Source of the DNA: Babesia bovis T2Bo
Lineage: Eukaryota > Apicomplexa > Aconoidasida > Piroplasmida > Babesiidae
DNA: 64,000 nt
Reading direction: 5' to 3'
NCBI RefSeq assembly: GCF_000165395.2
Contig: NW_026261571.1
Span: forward strand, 1,326,501 to 1,390,500
Below are positions 1 through 11,516 of this stretch, piece after piece. The notes beneath the pieces were generated by a model. That model had not been told where the DNA came from and made no database searches. It saw only the letters and a program-made list of their open reading frames with translations. Made by a program: the position numbers and the translations under genes. Each line of letters opens with the position of its first letter. Position 1 is the first letter of the stretch.

Positions 1-138
1 GTTATACACCCAAAAATACACAATATTCATCTTTTACACAATTTATTACCATGATTAATGTAGAATGGATTCTGTCTATCCATGATTAAATTTATAAATC
101 GCTTTCGGTAACGTATTACTACCTTTACACTTAATAAA

Positions 139-1458
139 ATGGGAGGTATCAGTGGTATATATATACTTGATGGAAAGGGAAGATTGATGATCAATCGTAA
201 ATACAAAGACGATGTGATCAATAATCTGATAGATTCATTCTACGCCAATGTACTGCTTAAAGATGAAAATGCTGTCACACCGGTTTACCACTGTGATGGA
301 TGCACATTCTGCTGGATACGCCATAATGAATTGTACTTCGTTGCAGCAGCATCAACGAATTATAACGTTGCGATGGTGCTCGCCTTTTTATACAGATTTG
401 TTAAGGTTCTGGAGAGTTACTTTAAAATATTAGCGGAGGATACCGTACGTGACAACTTTGTTATCATCTACGAATTGTTAGACGAAATGATAGACAACGG
501 TTATCCACAGGCAACAGAAGAAAGTGTACTCAAGGAATGCATTAGGAGCGGTAAAAGTCAAGTTACTACCGATGCCGTAACACCTCCATCAGCAATGACC
601 AACGTGGTCTCGTGGCGTAAAGAAGGTATTCATCATAAGAAGAATGAGGTTTTCTTGGACGTTATTGAAAGTCTTGATATACTACTTTCACCATCGGGAG
701 CTGTTCTAAGATCTGAAATAAAAGGCCGACTTCAAATGAAGTCGTTCCTTTCAGGAATGCCACATTTATTCTTAGGACTCAATGATAAATCACTTTTTGA
801 AAACGCTTCTTCTGCGTCAGGATCTTTTCCCGCTAATCAATCATATGGCAAACCGCCTCCAATGAGAACCGTCGAAATGGAGGATGTTAAGTTCCACCAA
901 TGTGTACAACTGGAAAGATTTGAATCTGATAGAGCAATCAGTTTCATACCGCCTGATGGTGAATTTGAACTCATGACATATAGAGTCAACTGTCATGTAA
1001 AACCATTGTTCTCATGTGATGTCATTGTAAACAATAACTCAAGCACAAGAATTGATTTTACAGTACGTGCAACATCACGATTTAAGTCGAAATCTATCGC
1101 TAATAATGTGGAATTTGAAATACCTGTGCCGTCCGATGTTCAATTTCCTAACCTCAAAACTTCAATTGGCACCGTAAAATACATGCCAGATATGGATGCA
1201 GTATTATGGAGTATTAAAGAGTTCCAAGGTGAAAAGGAATTTGTTATGTACGCTTCCTTTGGTTTACCCTCTGTATCAGATGGAAACAGAGGAGCATTCT
1301 CCAAGAGGAATGTTAAAGTGAAATATGAAATCCCGTACTTTACAGTCTCGGGAGTATCTGTTAAACACCTTAGAATTACAGAAAAAAGCGGATATCAGGC
1401 ACTACCGTGGGTAAGATATATCACAAAAAATGGTGATTATCAGATTAAGATGTCCTGA
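139..1458 (+). CDS. AP1M: AP-1 complex mu (medium) subunit
   Basis: Cargo-binding medium chain of the clathrin adaptor AP-1, which sorts proteins at the trans-Golgi and endosomes. In apicomplexans AP-1 is linked to traffic to secretory organelles (family knowledge). The single 439-residue frame is the usual length for mu1. Residues 1-140 form the longin-like domain, with the YELLDEMIDNGYPQ signature near residue 112. The rest is the mu-homology domain, with KNEVFLDVIE near 172, SFIPPDGEFELM near 273 and the terminal motif ALPWVRYITKNGDYQIKM. The terminal WVRYIT-GDYQ form fits mu1 better than mu2, mu3 or mu4. The start is the first ATG and opens with MGGISGIYILD, as expected for the family. 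No intron is needed. A second, divergent mu subunit lies at 38038-39462. Confidence 0.9.
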   Translation: MGGISGIYILDGKGRLMINRKYKDDVINNLIDSFYANVLLKDENAVTPVYHCDGCTFCWIRHNELYFVAAASTNYNVAMVLAFLYRFVKVLESYFKILAEDTVRDNFVIIYELLDEMIDNGYPQATEESVLKECIRSGKSQVTTDAVTPPSAMTNVVSWRKEGIHHKKNEVFLDVIESLDILLSPSGAVLRSEIKGRLQMKSFLSGMPHLFLGLNDKSLFENASSASGSFPANQSYGKPPPMRTVEMEDVKFHQCVQLERFESDRAISFIPPDGEFELMTYRVNCHVKPLFSCDVIVNNNSSTRIDFTVRATSRFKSKSIANNVEFEIPVPSDVQFPNLKTSIGTVKYMPDMDAVLWSIKEFQGEKEFVMYASFGLPSVSDGNRGAFSKRNVKVKYEIPYFTVSGVSVKHLRITEKSGYQALPWVRYITKNGDYQIKMS

Positions 1459-1717
1459 ATAACATAGATTTTTAAAATATTACTTTTCAATGCATATTCT
1501 GCTTTATGTATCAATACGATTCAAACAAATATGTTGTGTATATTCACTGCATAACTCTAATAGCGCAATTCAGGTTTTCGATACAAAACTTTTCGATCAT
1601 AATATGATAACACTCCCGTCGTTGCCGATATAAAACGCCTAACACATCATGGAATATATCTTCTTGGTTAATCATAATTAACATCGGTAGTTGATATGTT
1701 AATTATAAATAGTTTTT

Positions 1718-4344
1718 ATGTTATTAAAACGCTTTTTTGGGTTCCTGGTACCCAGAAGGCGCCGGGTCCATGGCGACCAAATAATATATACAAAGAACGC
1801 CTCTCAAATATCGTTCTTAATTCATATATCATGTAAGGTACGATGTTGTAGATGTGTAATTACATTATGCAATTTTATCATGATGTGTACATGTTTTGTA
1901 TGCCTTACAGAAGGGAGTTACTGACAGTAACTTTTGGAACCAAATTACCAAACGTGTCATATATCTAACGAGCTCATTGAATGCAAACAATCTGTCATAT
2001 ATATCTTATGGTTTAGCTAAAGCCGGCATTTTAAACAAAGATGTTTGGGAATCTATCATCACAAGGTATTATCACATCCAAAATGTATGTTGCCGATATC
2101 GTAGCCATCAATGTTAGGATTGCAATCAACGGCATTGTTCTTTAATTGCGAATGCTGTTGCTAAAGTCCATTTCATTGACATTAATGTCATAAAAGATAT
2201 TTGCACGAAATTACTGGTATGTCATCACTGACTTTTACATAGTGTCTAGGTTGAAGGGCAGCGGATTACACCAAGATATCTTGCTATATTACTAAATGGC
2301 ATTGTCATGTAAGTTGGAATATAACATGTATATCAAACATAGTCGTGAGTATCGAGATCATAACATCATTGAAAGGCTCCTACAATTGTTAGACCTGGCA
2401 AACACCGTTGATGATATTGCCTCTTTGGCGATTCTCTTAAATAAGTAAGATTGCTTCTAATATGAGCATAATTCACAGTTTATATGAATTGGATCATTGC
2501 AGTAAAGCGACGCTGTTCGAATTGTCAAGGTTGCTGACGGTTCAATTGAACGTACATCTTGTGTATAACCCGAACTGTGCTGCGAAAAGTTCATCAAATG
2601 AACTCTTATCTACTAAAAGCATGATCAATCGTGATCATCAGCACGATGAAACGCTTGTTTGCTTTGATGGATTCAATACACCTGATGGAGCTACGGGATC
2701 AATTGAAAAACGACTGCCTATAGAAAAACAACCAATAGGAGGAAAACCGAAAACTAGAATAACACAACACTTGGCTATCATCCATAGAGCATATAGTCAT
2801 TTTCACTACTTTAATAGAGAGTTGTTTGACCTGTTGTTTAAAATAATGGTAGGTTTGTAGTCTATTCATATTTATATCTAGGCACTTTATCATCGCAGTT
2901 TCAAACCGCCAGAAGTTGTCATGATAGCTCATTCTATGGGAATATCGAAACTTCATGTGAGTGATATACAATTATGATGTATATTGAATAGAATGCTGAT
3001 GTTGTATCAAAGTTCACCCAGCAGCTACTAAAAAGACCGAATCTATACACTGTTGATATGGCAGTTGTATTTCTAAATGGTATATGTAGAAATAAACACA
3101 ATGACAACGGTAGGTTGCTTCTATCATTTATGTATCTTTAGAATCCATGAGGATTATATTGGGAAACATTTTAAGTCATAAATACTGTGGAACTCTCAGT
3201 TCAAAACATAGCCTTACTGCACTAAAGGTGATGTCGAAGGTAAAATGTATGTCTAAAAACTATATAAGTATAGACTAAGATTGAGGACAAGGAACTTCAA
3301 AATTCATTCATCATCCATATTATGAATAATCTCCAACTGTTGGATGGGCTTGTTGGTATGCATATCATTTCATTTATGCTTCTTAGGAACTAGCGAATTC
3401 GGTGCTTTATGCAGCGAAGCTTCAAGTAGAATGCATGGATTATGATAAGGTCGTCAATTATTACCTAAGCACGTATTCCCCCGATGATCATATTAAAAAT
3501 GCACAACACGTGGCTATCATGTATTACGGACTCTCATTAACAAGTAATAACCTCTTCGATAAATACAAGTCAAGCATCATAGGTATGTACCGTATAATAT
3601 TATGATCACATACAGATTTGATCGATTCCATACCGATAAATTTATTCGAACCGGTAAATATAGCGAATATACTTAAAGTTATGGCTACGAAAAGTTTGTT
3701 TCATGCTGATATAACGCCGCAATGTTGTCATTATCTAGCTTATAATATTAAAAGGGTATGTTACTACACCTTGTATTTTACAAAATCGCAGTTTAACACA
3801 CAACTCCTAGTCAGTGCCATACAATCGCTTCATTTGCTTCAAGCTATAACAGATAGCTTGTGGTTGGAATTATGTTTACATGGTATGTTTTAATAATAAG
3901 AAATAGAATAGATGAAAAAGCCGCATCCATGTATCTCTAGTATCTAAATAATTTTTCGTATAAATACCATGGAATTTATATCTTGCAGCGCATCGAATTA
4001 AAAAGGTTTCAATTAATGATAATATCATTTATCTTAACGTAATTTTAACTGAAGCTACAAATGATCGTATGAGGATTAATAATGCAACGGCCGTTCTAAT
4101 CGAAGCTTGCAAGCATTTAACTGATTTATTATCGTACTGTTTGAATTCCACAAATCTCCACAACATTCTATTAGTAAGAAATGAATTAAAATAATATAGG
4201 TTGACTCAGAATAAATTACAAGCATGTGAAATAAAACTCAGAGGACTAAAGGATGACTATTCTAATCCAGATTTTCAAATTGGGAGTGTAATATCGCTAG
4301 TGTTGCATAAAATAGACAAAATAATACAAATGTTAAGTAAATGA
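1718..4344 (+). CDS. Multi-exon putative mitochondrial HPR/FASTK-like RNA-binding protein
   Basis: At least ten exons can be chained. Exon 1 (1718-1837) gives a basic, arginine-rich leader like a mitochondrial presequence. Exon 2 is 1911-2084 and exon 3 is 2118-2216. Later coding blocks lie around 2250-2310, 2338-2442, 2461-2850, 3402-3580, 3618-3757 and 3990-4344, and the frame closes at TGA 4342-4344. The protein is made of degenerate helical repeats such as NLSYISYGLAKAGI, RYLAILLNGIV and HLAIIHRAYSHFHYF. These resemble heptatricopeptide repeats of apicomplexan organelle RNA-binding proteins, which often carry a RAP domain. No RAP domain is obvious here. In relatives such proteins stabilise fragmented mitochondrial rRNA (family knowledge); that role here is inferred. 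Exon borders after exon 3 are approximate. It could instead be another helical-repeat protein. Confidence 0.6.
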
Positions 4345-4568
4345 AGAAACAACACAGTTGTAAAAATTAATAAAAGCAGCTTTTCAACAATACCTTCATG
4401 TAAACTAATGTTTACCGCATGATACATCAAAACTATGCCATGGCAATGTCATATAATGATAGATTACAATGTGTAAAAAGCTCTTCATCCCCCACACATT
4501 GCTCTTTTTGAATCGAAAATACATATATTATAAATATGTGATATGTTATATGCATAAATCATAAAACA

Positions 4569-6130
4569 ATGTTGCTAAAACATCGTGGAAGGTTCAAGGA
4601 TAAACTCTCGTTTGTCTTCTACATACTCTTGTACACCTACAGTTGTGTACATTCAAAATATTCAAGTAATGGAATAGCATGTTTAAGAAATGGTGTTATT
4701 AGTAATCTGCAATTAAGGCAGCCTACATATAGAGGTAAGTCATTAGTTAAATGTTTTTTGCATAACGTGTCTAGATGTGTATCCTGTCTAATTTTAATGC
4801 AGTGTACGAAGAAACATTCATAAATATCAAAGCTGACACTATACATAATGGATATATTAAGCAGAATCGTATCTCCAATGGAATATCTGTATACAAATTT
4901 AATGACGTAATCCACCATGATCCGAATAGGACAAACCAGTTGTTTACATTAGCAAACGACAATAACATTAGTGATTTAAGGGGCAAGGATCGTCCACAAT
5001 TAGCGGATTACAACACACCTGCTATCAAAAATGTTGATATCCCCGCATCAAGGATCATAGATAATGTACCCGTAGTCAAGAATGTGGAATCTTTAGGAAA
5101 TATAAAAGGTACACTGAAAAGTATATACATGTTGTCATTGTGGTATGCCGGTACTGTCATGTATAACATAGAAAATAAAAAGGCGTTGAATATCTGCCCT
5201 TTACCTAAATCAATAGCTGCTCTTCAAATGCTTATTGGTATACCTTATTTCTTCTGTAGGTGGATGTTTGGATTGAGACCAACGCCTAAAATACATATTT
5301 CTGATACGGGAATTGAGAAGGAAAATCCACACGCAGATATATTTCAAAGGATTAAACAAAAGGTCAAGAACAGTGTTACGCGCATTCGAAATGCAATACA
5401 ATCTTATAAATGTATACTGAAACAAAGTGCTGTGTTTTCGCTGTTACATTTGTTATCGGTTACCGCGTTGGGAGCAGGAGCCATTAGCTTTGTACATGTC
5501 ATAAAAGCCAGCGAGCCGCTATTCGTATCAGCTATCTCGCTGCTTACAGGAACAGGGTCGATGTCCCCAATCACTTACCTCACTCTTCTTCCCATTTTAG
5601 GCGGTGTTGCCATGGCGTCAATGAAAGACGTCAACTTCTCACCGTTGGCATTTGCTACGTCGTTAGCCTCTAATGTTTGCGCATCAATAAGACGAATTGA
5701 GGCGAAGAAATTCTTTAAACAGGATTTATCGAAAATTGGAGAAAATCTAGATCCTGTAAACATATCATCTTTAGTTACAATATTCAGTTCCATTTTCCTG
5801 GCACCACTAGCACTAACAGAAGTCAGTAAGTGGAACACTGTATACAAAACCCTGTTGTATAAATTCAGTCATAAAGGTCTGCTGAAACTTGCAAGACACA
5901 TTCTGCTATCAGGGTTTTTCTACGTTCTCTACAATGAAGTATCATTCATAGCTTTATCGCAACTAAATCCCGTGACCCACGCAGTAGCCAATACTCTGAA
6001 GCGTATATTCTTAATTGTAACCAGTTCTGTTCTATTCAACACAAAACTGACAAATATGAGTTTATATGGTTCAGCTACGGCAATTGCTGGAGCTCTGCTT
6101 TACTCACTTAGCAAACAGTACTATGGTTAA
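4569..6130 (+). CDS. Apicoplast triose-phosphate/phosphoenolpyruvate translocator
   Basis: Two exons, 4569-4734 and 4803-6130, joined by a 68-nt GT-AG intron with the codon split after its first base. The model encodes about 497 residues. Exon 1 has a hydrophobic signal-like segment (residues 14-30). The following polar stretch to about residue 165 could act as a plastid transit region. The membrane part matches the plastid phosphate translocator family: LQMLIGIPYFFCRWM, VIKASEPLFVSA, LLPILGGVAMASM and a final segment ending SLSKQYYG. Members exchange triose phosphate or phosphoenolpyruvate for phosphate across plastid membranes, feeding isoprenoid precursor synthesis in the apicoplast (family knowledge). 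The presence of a leader suggests an inner-membrane rather than outermost-membrane form; this is inference. Confidence 0.85.
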
Positions 6131-6995
6131 TATATAGCATTCCGTGAATTCATGATTCCATAGTAATCTTATATAATGTTGTATTTCTTGTACTAACATT
6201 TTGCCCTACATTTCTCTATCAATTGGTGGTATATATATTTCAACTTTTATGCCAACTTAAATAAGTTTAAGCCGTTGAATCAGATTGTTCTGATGTAATG
6301 AATTACTAACAATGAATTAATCTTAAATAAGAGAGTAAAATGAATTCACAACTCAAAGTTATTTAATGAATAAATCGACGAATATGTTTATCGAATTTTT
6401 ATCGTGACAAATATTCCCACACAAAAGTAATTAATGAATGTGACTACAATGTTACATTTTATTAAGTGTCTCATATTTATCTGGCCTCAGTCTATCAATA
6501 ACTCATAAAAGGAATAATAATCTTTTTAGGTTACATCTTTTTGATCAATATAACGTAGTAGGGTTTTTACCTTTCCACATGAAGATGAGAATGCATTTAG
6601 TTAACCATTTCGTAAAGTTCGAAAATGCATATTCTGATATGGTTAATAGAATGAATATTGCATATAATGGTATACAAGTAAGGAAAGCTGAAATGCTGTT
6701 AAAAATACATATATTGTCTACGATTATTAGAAAGTACATTGTTAATTGATTTACGTATTAATTTTTTCATTCTATGCTATACAATGTAAAAATGGTAAAA
6801 CGTATATGCAGCCAATATAATTCTAGTCATTGTTTTCATGAGACAGGCTATAATGGCAAAAAGTGCAAAAATGAGGAAATGTAATTATAGGGTTGAGATT
6901 ATATTGTATAATGTTTACAAACGCATACACAAAATGTTAAAAACAATACTTAAAACATTGACATCAATACGTTTTCAATGTTTATATTGACAGAT
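6131..6995. other. Intergenic gap with one exon-like open frame
   Basis: AT-rich sequence between two converging genes. The only notable item is an open frame on the + strand from an acceptor-like site ending at 6529 to a TGA at 6747-6749, with internal ATG at 6579. It encodes about 72 residues that look protein-like (VNHFVKFENAYSDMVNRMN). It could be the last exon of a small undetected gene, but I could not connect an upstream exon with confidence. Confidence 0.25.
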
Positions 6996-7718
6996 CTACC
7001 TCACAATACGGCGGATTACGCCACTCCCTGTTGGGGCATAATCAACCTCCAAAGGATCGGTTTCTACAGGGGTTCTCATTTGTTCACGCATTTCAGGTGG
7101 ATACATAGCTTGTGCGACTGTTCTTGCAGGACATTCTTCTGGCTCGGGTGGTTCAGGTTTAGCTGAAGGATCAACATAATATGGTTGATCTGTACTCATA
7201 AATGCATTTACCTGATCAAAATGCATTTGTGCACGACGCTCAGCTATTTGCGATAATAAGTGATAGTGTCCTTTTGTTCTTAAGCCAAATTTGGGAGGTG
7301 GAGTTGGAATCAGATTAGCGTGAGCGAGAGCAACTTGTACAGGAATACCCATTTCACATCCTACACCCAACCAAAATTTAATACGACTAAATCGTAATCT
7401 AATTTCGCATAAACTATCATGTGGTTCATCAATAGCCGATGGTATTGGATTTAACGGACGACGTTGCAAACTGCCGAGAACCTCCATATGTTTTCCATCT
7501 CGCGGATCACGTTGATTTGCAACCACCAACTTTAAAAAACGTCTGCCTGAAAAGTATTTATTATCAGTAAATGTAATATTACACAAATACATAAATATAC
7601 AGTCTAAATACATACCACGAATACCCATAACCTGGAATCTTAGCCTTGGTGGTCCTCGAGCCTTTGAGTAATAAGGAAGAAACATTGGACGGACCATTTT
7701 CCTTACATATTTAATCAA
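6996..7718 (-). CDS. Mitochondrial ribosomal protein bS16m
   Basis: Two exons read on the minus strand, 7718-7616 and 7546-6996, separated by a 69-nt intron; about 217 residues. The joined product contains the bacterial-type S16 core, RLRFQVMGIRG followed by RRFLKLVVANQRDPRDG and EVLGSLQ, comparable to the RIRLQR...RIVVADSRSPRDG pattern of S16. The long C-terminal extension, rich in proline and glutamate, exceeds the bacterial length of about 80 residues, as is common in mitoribosomal proteins. An in-frame Met eight residues in (MVRPMF) may be the true start. Apicoplast targeting is the alternative, but no signal peptide is seen. Confidence 0.75.
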   Translation of the reverse strand: MIKYVRKMVRPMFLPYYSKARGPPRLRFQVMGIRGMYLDCIFMYLCNITFTDNKYFSGRRFLKLVVANQRDPRDGKHMEVLGSLQRRPLNPIPSAIDEPHDSLCEIRLRFSRIKFWLGVGCEMGIPVQVALAHANLIPTPPPKFGLRTKGHYHLLSQIAERRAQMHFDQVNAFMSTDQPYYVDPSAKPEPPEPEECPARTVAQAMYPPEMREQMRTPVETDPLEVDYAPTGSGVIRRIVR

Positions 7719-8121
7719 GTTAAAACAATAAAGCTATGTAACATACGCGGTACATCGACACCAATGAAGTACCGTTAAACTATATCAATTAACAGAAATT
7801 GTACGTGTTATAAATTAACCTATTCAAAGCCATTGATAAGCCTACATTTTATTAAATGAAGGGAATCATATAAATGTGCAGTCTATGGCAATATTACTTT
7901 GTCATAACTTCATCATTTTCTAATGAAACAAAATGTGTAATGTGCCTTCTTCAGTATATATAACAGCGCTTTTTAACAAGATATCATATGCCATTTTTAG
8001 GATTACGTATGTTTATGTACTAAATTTACATATTACTACATTTATAATACTAGGAATCAGAGTTCGGTATATTCCATCTAATGATGGCGTAACATTTTTG
8101 AATGCCATCGTGAATCCATTG
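7719..8121. other. Intergenic gap, no supported gene
   Basis: AT-rich region between the bS16m start and the TFIP11 stop, both on the minus strand. It should hold the bS16m promoter. A plus-strand frame at 7933-8154 runs into the TFIP11 coding region on the opposite strand and is not supported. Confidence 0.5.
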
Positions 8122-10455
8122 CTACATTGCGTGTTTAATGAGCGTGTCGATTGATATTTCGACCGCATTATTACCATTGAATAGCATAAGATGGTCGCCA
8201 TTGAAATAAATCGAAGCATTTCCATACATATACACTTGAAATCCTTCGTAAGTTAATCCATTTCGTTTTAATAATGTAATGCCATGGGTTGCTCCTAACG
8301 CTTCCACTCTATTCTTAAGAGTCTCTTTAACCTTTTCCTTATAGTTGCTATCCTTACTATCAGTTTGTAGAGTATGTTTATTCAGTATATCTTGCGATGC
8401 TCGGTCCATACACATGAGCGCATTTTTGAAGTTTTTCTCCAGTGACGTACCTTTCAACATAGAGGGTGGAAATAACGACTTCCAACCATTGTACCATACG
8501 ATTACTTCTTCGAATTCTACTGACGTCCTTGCCAGCCAGCTTCGTAATACATCAAACCATCTTAACATTATATCCTTAGAGAACACATCTGACAGACTTT
8601 CATTCCCCAAATAGTTGTGCCATAATATAGCCTTTTCTATTATAGATGTGTCTTGGCAGCGGGGATCGATGGTGACAGTTTTTAATGCTAGAACCAAACA
8701 CGTCGAAATATGAGAGTTCAACTCCTCGACATTCTCTCTGCTCAGCAACACACTCCAAGCATTTAAAGATTCTAGACAACGTTGCACATCATTTACACTA
8801 TCCTTAGAAATCATTTCTTTTGCTCCTTGTATAAACGTATGGATCAAGCTCTTTATCCTGTCATTTCCTAATACTTCTAGCCATGGATGAACTACTATAT
8901 ATGCGATGTGTATAGTTTGACGATTAGACATGAAATTCACCAATTTACTTGCTATTTTACTTCTAACCTTTTCTGTTAAATTGGATATAGAATTATTCCC
9001 CAAAATTGGCACACTGTTCCAAATATCATAAATTTGTAAGCCTCTGTCAGTTTCGGAAACATTCCAGTTATTCTCAAAATAGTCGACAATTAGAGGTTCA
9101 ATGTAAGAAAAGATGAACGATTTGACTGTATCATACTCTTTTCTGGATATCATGAATTCATTAATGTGGGACAACAATATACAGCCATGATCCGGTTTCG
9201 ACGAAATGTCCCATTTGTTGTAAAGCCTGGCCAGACAATATTCGACGTATTTACGTGTCACAATATCAACATTCAATAACGACATTAAGTCGGAATTTCT
9301 GTTTTCGTAATCTCGAATGTAACCAAACAGCTCTAATAATATATCGCAATAAGCCTTTTCATTACTGTCATCAACTATAGAATCCAATTTCTTGTCTATA
9401 TTTTTACAACTTGCTAAGAAGTCGGATACAAGCATTCTTGATGTTTCTAGCTGTCGTTGCCTACTTATAATATCAGACTGTATACGTTTCATACATTCCT
9501 CTGCTTGTTGTAGGGAGTTCTGAGCATATTCCAGTTGATTGCGGTTACTTCTATCCATGCTAACGTTACACTTTAATTTATCTAATAATTCTTTGATTAA
9601 CAAATCCAATGCTATCGTCAGATCGGAATCGCATGAACCATCGGCGACATGCGTATTAGAATCCCTTTTACGCCAAGCATTAGTATAAGATATATCTGTA
9701 ACTTTAATATGGATAGATGCTTCTTGCATATCAGTTACAAGCTGTCTAGTGGCATTACTTATTTCACCTTGGTCTTGCAATCCTTTTTGTTTAGTTCGAA
9801 ACTTCACTTCAATTGGTGCAACCACGCCTCTTCCATCTTTTCCTAACCCACCGCCTCTATAGCCCATTTTTTGTATCATCTGAAGCCCTTTTCCATACAT
9901 CTTGTTCATGTCTTCACGCTTAATACCAATGTCTGGGTTATATGCAATATCTGATTTCCGAAATTTTGATTGTAAACTATCTGTATGGCCATTATCTTTT
10001 GTTGATATACCCGAGAATCTCGTCCCATCTTCTGTTGTAAGATGATCCGACGTATACATTTTAGTGTAATGTTGATGATCCTCTGTTAACAAATCATCTA
10101 TTACATCTGAGTCTGATCCAAAATCCTCATCCATGTCAGACATATTATTATCAGCAGTTAAAGGCATAGATTCATTCCATGAACCTCGAAATCGGGATTT
10201 GTTTAATTTTTCCTTCTTTTTAGTTTCCGGAATTAACATACCACCCTTTACGAATTGTGTTGTATCACTAGGACGTCGTACGTCTTCATCAGAAGAAGAT
10301 TCATAACCTCCTTCATTGATGAAAGACATGGTAGTTCTATGTGATGAGTCATCATCCGCATCACTTTCTGATTCTGACTCTCCAAATACTCCGTAAATAG
10401 TTCGCTTCCTATTCTTTTTTCGGGTACTGGCTTTAAAAGAAGCATCAGTAAACAT
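8122..10455 (-). CDS. TFIP11: TFIP11/STIP-like G-patch spliceosome disassembly factor
   Basis: A 777-residue protein when started at the second in-frame ATG (10455). The first ATG, at 10494, adds a hydrophobic run (MFIFYLFNLIIVK) unlike the family. The N-terminal 130 residues are acidic and serine-rich. A G-patch near residues 180-230 reads KMGYRGGGLGKDGRGVVAP. The remaining 500 residues match the GCFC/TFIP11 helical domain and end NNAVEISIDTLIKHAM, resembling the family C-terminus. TFIP11 (yeast Ntr1) recruits and activates the DEAH helicase PRP43/DHX15 to take apart spent spliceosomes in the nucleus; the G-patch is the helicase activator. Intronless although it serves splicing. Confidence 0.85.
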   Translation of the reverse strand: MFTDASFKASTRKKNRKRTIYGVFGESESESDADDDSSHRTTMSFINEGGYESSSDEDVRRPSDTTQFVKGGMLIPETKKKEKLNKSRFRGSWNESMPLTADNNMSDMDEDFGSDSDVIDDLLTEDHQHYTKMYTSDHLTTEDGTRFSGISTKDNGHTDSLQSKFRKSDIAYNPDIGIKREDMNKMYGKGLQMIQKMGYRGGGLGKDGRGVVAPIEVKFRTKQKGLQDQGEISNATRQLVTDMQEASIHIKVTDISYTNAWRKRDSNTHVADGSCDSDLTIALDLLIKELLDKLKCNVSMDRSNRNQLEYAQNSLQQAEECMKRIQSDIISRQRQLETSRMLVSDFLASCKNIDKKLDSIVDDSNEKAYCDILLELFGYIRDYENRNSDLMSLLNVDIVTRKYVEYCLARLYNKWDISSKPDHGCILLSHINEFMISRKEYDTVKSFIFSYIEPLIVDYFENNWNVSETDRGLQIYDIWNSVPILGNNSISNLTEKVRSKIASKLVNFMSNRQTIHIAYIVVHPWLEVLGNDRIKSLIHTFIQGAKEMISKDSVNDVQRCLESLNAWSVLLSRENVEELNSHISTCLVLALKTVTIDPRCQDTSIIEKAILWHNYLGNESLSDVFSKDIMLRWFDVLRSWLARTSVEFEEVIVWYNGWKSLFPPSMLKGTSLEKNFKNALMCMDRASQDILNKHTLQTDSKDSNYKEKVKETLKNRVEALGATHGITLLKRNGLTYEGFQVYMYGNASIYFNGDHLMLFNGNNAVEISIDTLIKHAM

Positions 10456-10643
10456 CTTTACGATTATTAAGTTAAACAAATAAAAAATGAACAACTAATG
10501 AAATATTGTAAAATATTTTTCTGTAATATTATGAAAAATTTTAAACGCAAGCTTACATAACAACCTTGGTAGTGGAAGCACAACATTGATAAATATATTA
10601 TTTCAGAATAGTATCATATTTAGATACATTTGATTATACAATA

Positions 10644-11512
10644 ATGGCATTTAAATTTAGTGTTAAGTCTGCGCTCGCGGCAGTTCTCTGCGCTCTATTC
10701 AGCTTGAAAATCGTAAAGGTGTGTTTCCGTGGTTGTCTATCTTATATTACATAAGACACATCAATGTGTTTATATTTTTATCACATTCTAACATTATATA
10801 GGCCATCAATGTCAACATTGTTCTAGATGGAGCCGTTTATGAACGATCTGTTACGGGAGATCTCTGTAGCGTAATTGCTGCAGCTGATTCTGCCATAGTT
10901 AAAAGTACATTACCCTTTAGTTCAATTGATGTCATTCCTGAACATTGGGTGCTTTATATTAACGGTGTATCTTTACCTGTCACACAATGCGAAGCTAATG
11001 ACGCTCTCCTCCAGCCTTTGGGATTAAAAGACAATGACTTCATTTATTTATTCCGAAGTGAATATGCCTACCAGGATCCTATTTATGCAGCAGAATACGT
11101 GAAAACATTCTCGAAGAGCTTTGGAGATCGCATTAAGCCACCGAAGAAATCTGCCGAAGCTACCAAAAAGCTATCGAAGAAACGTGCTGAATCGAAGAAA
11201 AGTAAGAATGTTTCCGATGATTCCAAGGAGTTGGTTGCATTGATTAGTGTTCTGGCGAAGACATTTTTATCGAACACATTATCTAGTGCATTTGCAATGG
11301 ATAAGCCATCTTCTAGCACCGCAGTAAAGTCTAGTGAGGTAACTACACCAGAGATTGCTGACAAGCCGGAGGGTTGGAACGTCGATATGCTTGCGGTATG
11401 TTTATATGATCTGTGTTGTTATATATCATAGGACATTGTTAGTTCACTAAGTACGGTACAAGCTACTCCAGCTCAGTCAGATGTAAAGCCAATTGTTAAA
11501 GATGACTTGTGA
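10644..11512 (+). CDS. Secreted or ER-luminal protein of unknown function, C-terminal KDDL
   Basis: Three exons: 10644-10718, 10802-11395 and 11432-11512, with introns of 83 and 36 nt; 249 residues. Exon 1 is almost exactly a signal peptide (SALAAVLCALFSLKI). The mature part has a hydrophobic N-terminal half, a lysine-rich stretch near residues 120-145 (KKLSKKRAESKK), a hydrophobic helix and a serine/threonine-rich tail. The last four residues are KDDL, close to the KDEL-type ER retrieval signal, so residence in the ER lumen is plausible (inference). I do not recognise the family. The stop lies 4 bp from the stop of the converging gene at 11517. Confidence 0.75.
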
Positions 11513-11516
11513 AATA

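Noticed and set aside
7933..8225. Frames at 7933-8154 (+) and 8013-8225 (-)
   Set aside because: They overlap the TFIP11 3' end in other frames. The TFIP11 C-terminus already ends as expected for its family.
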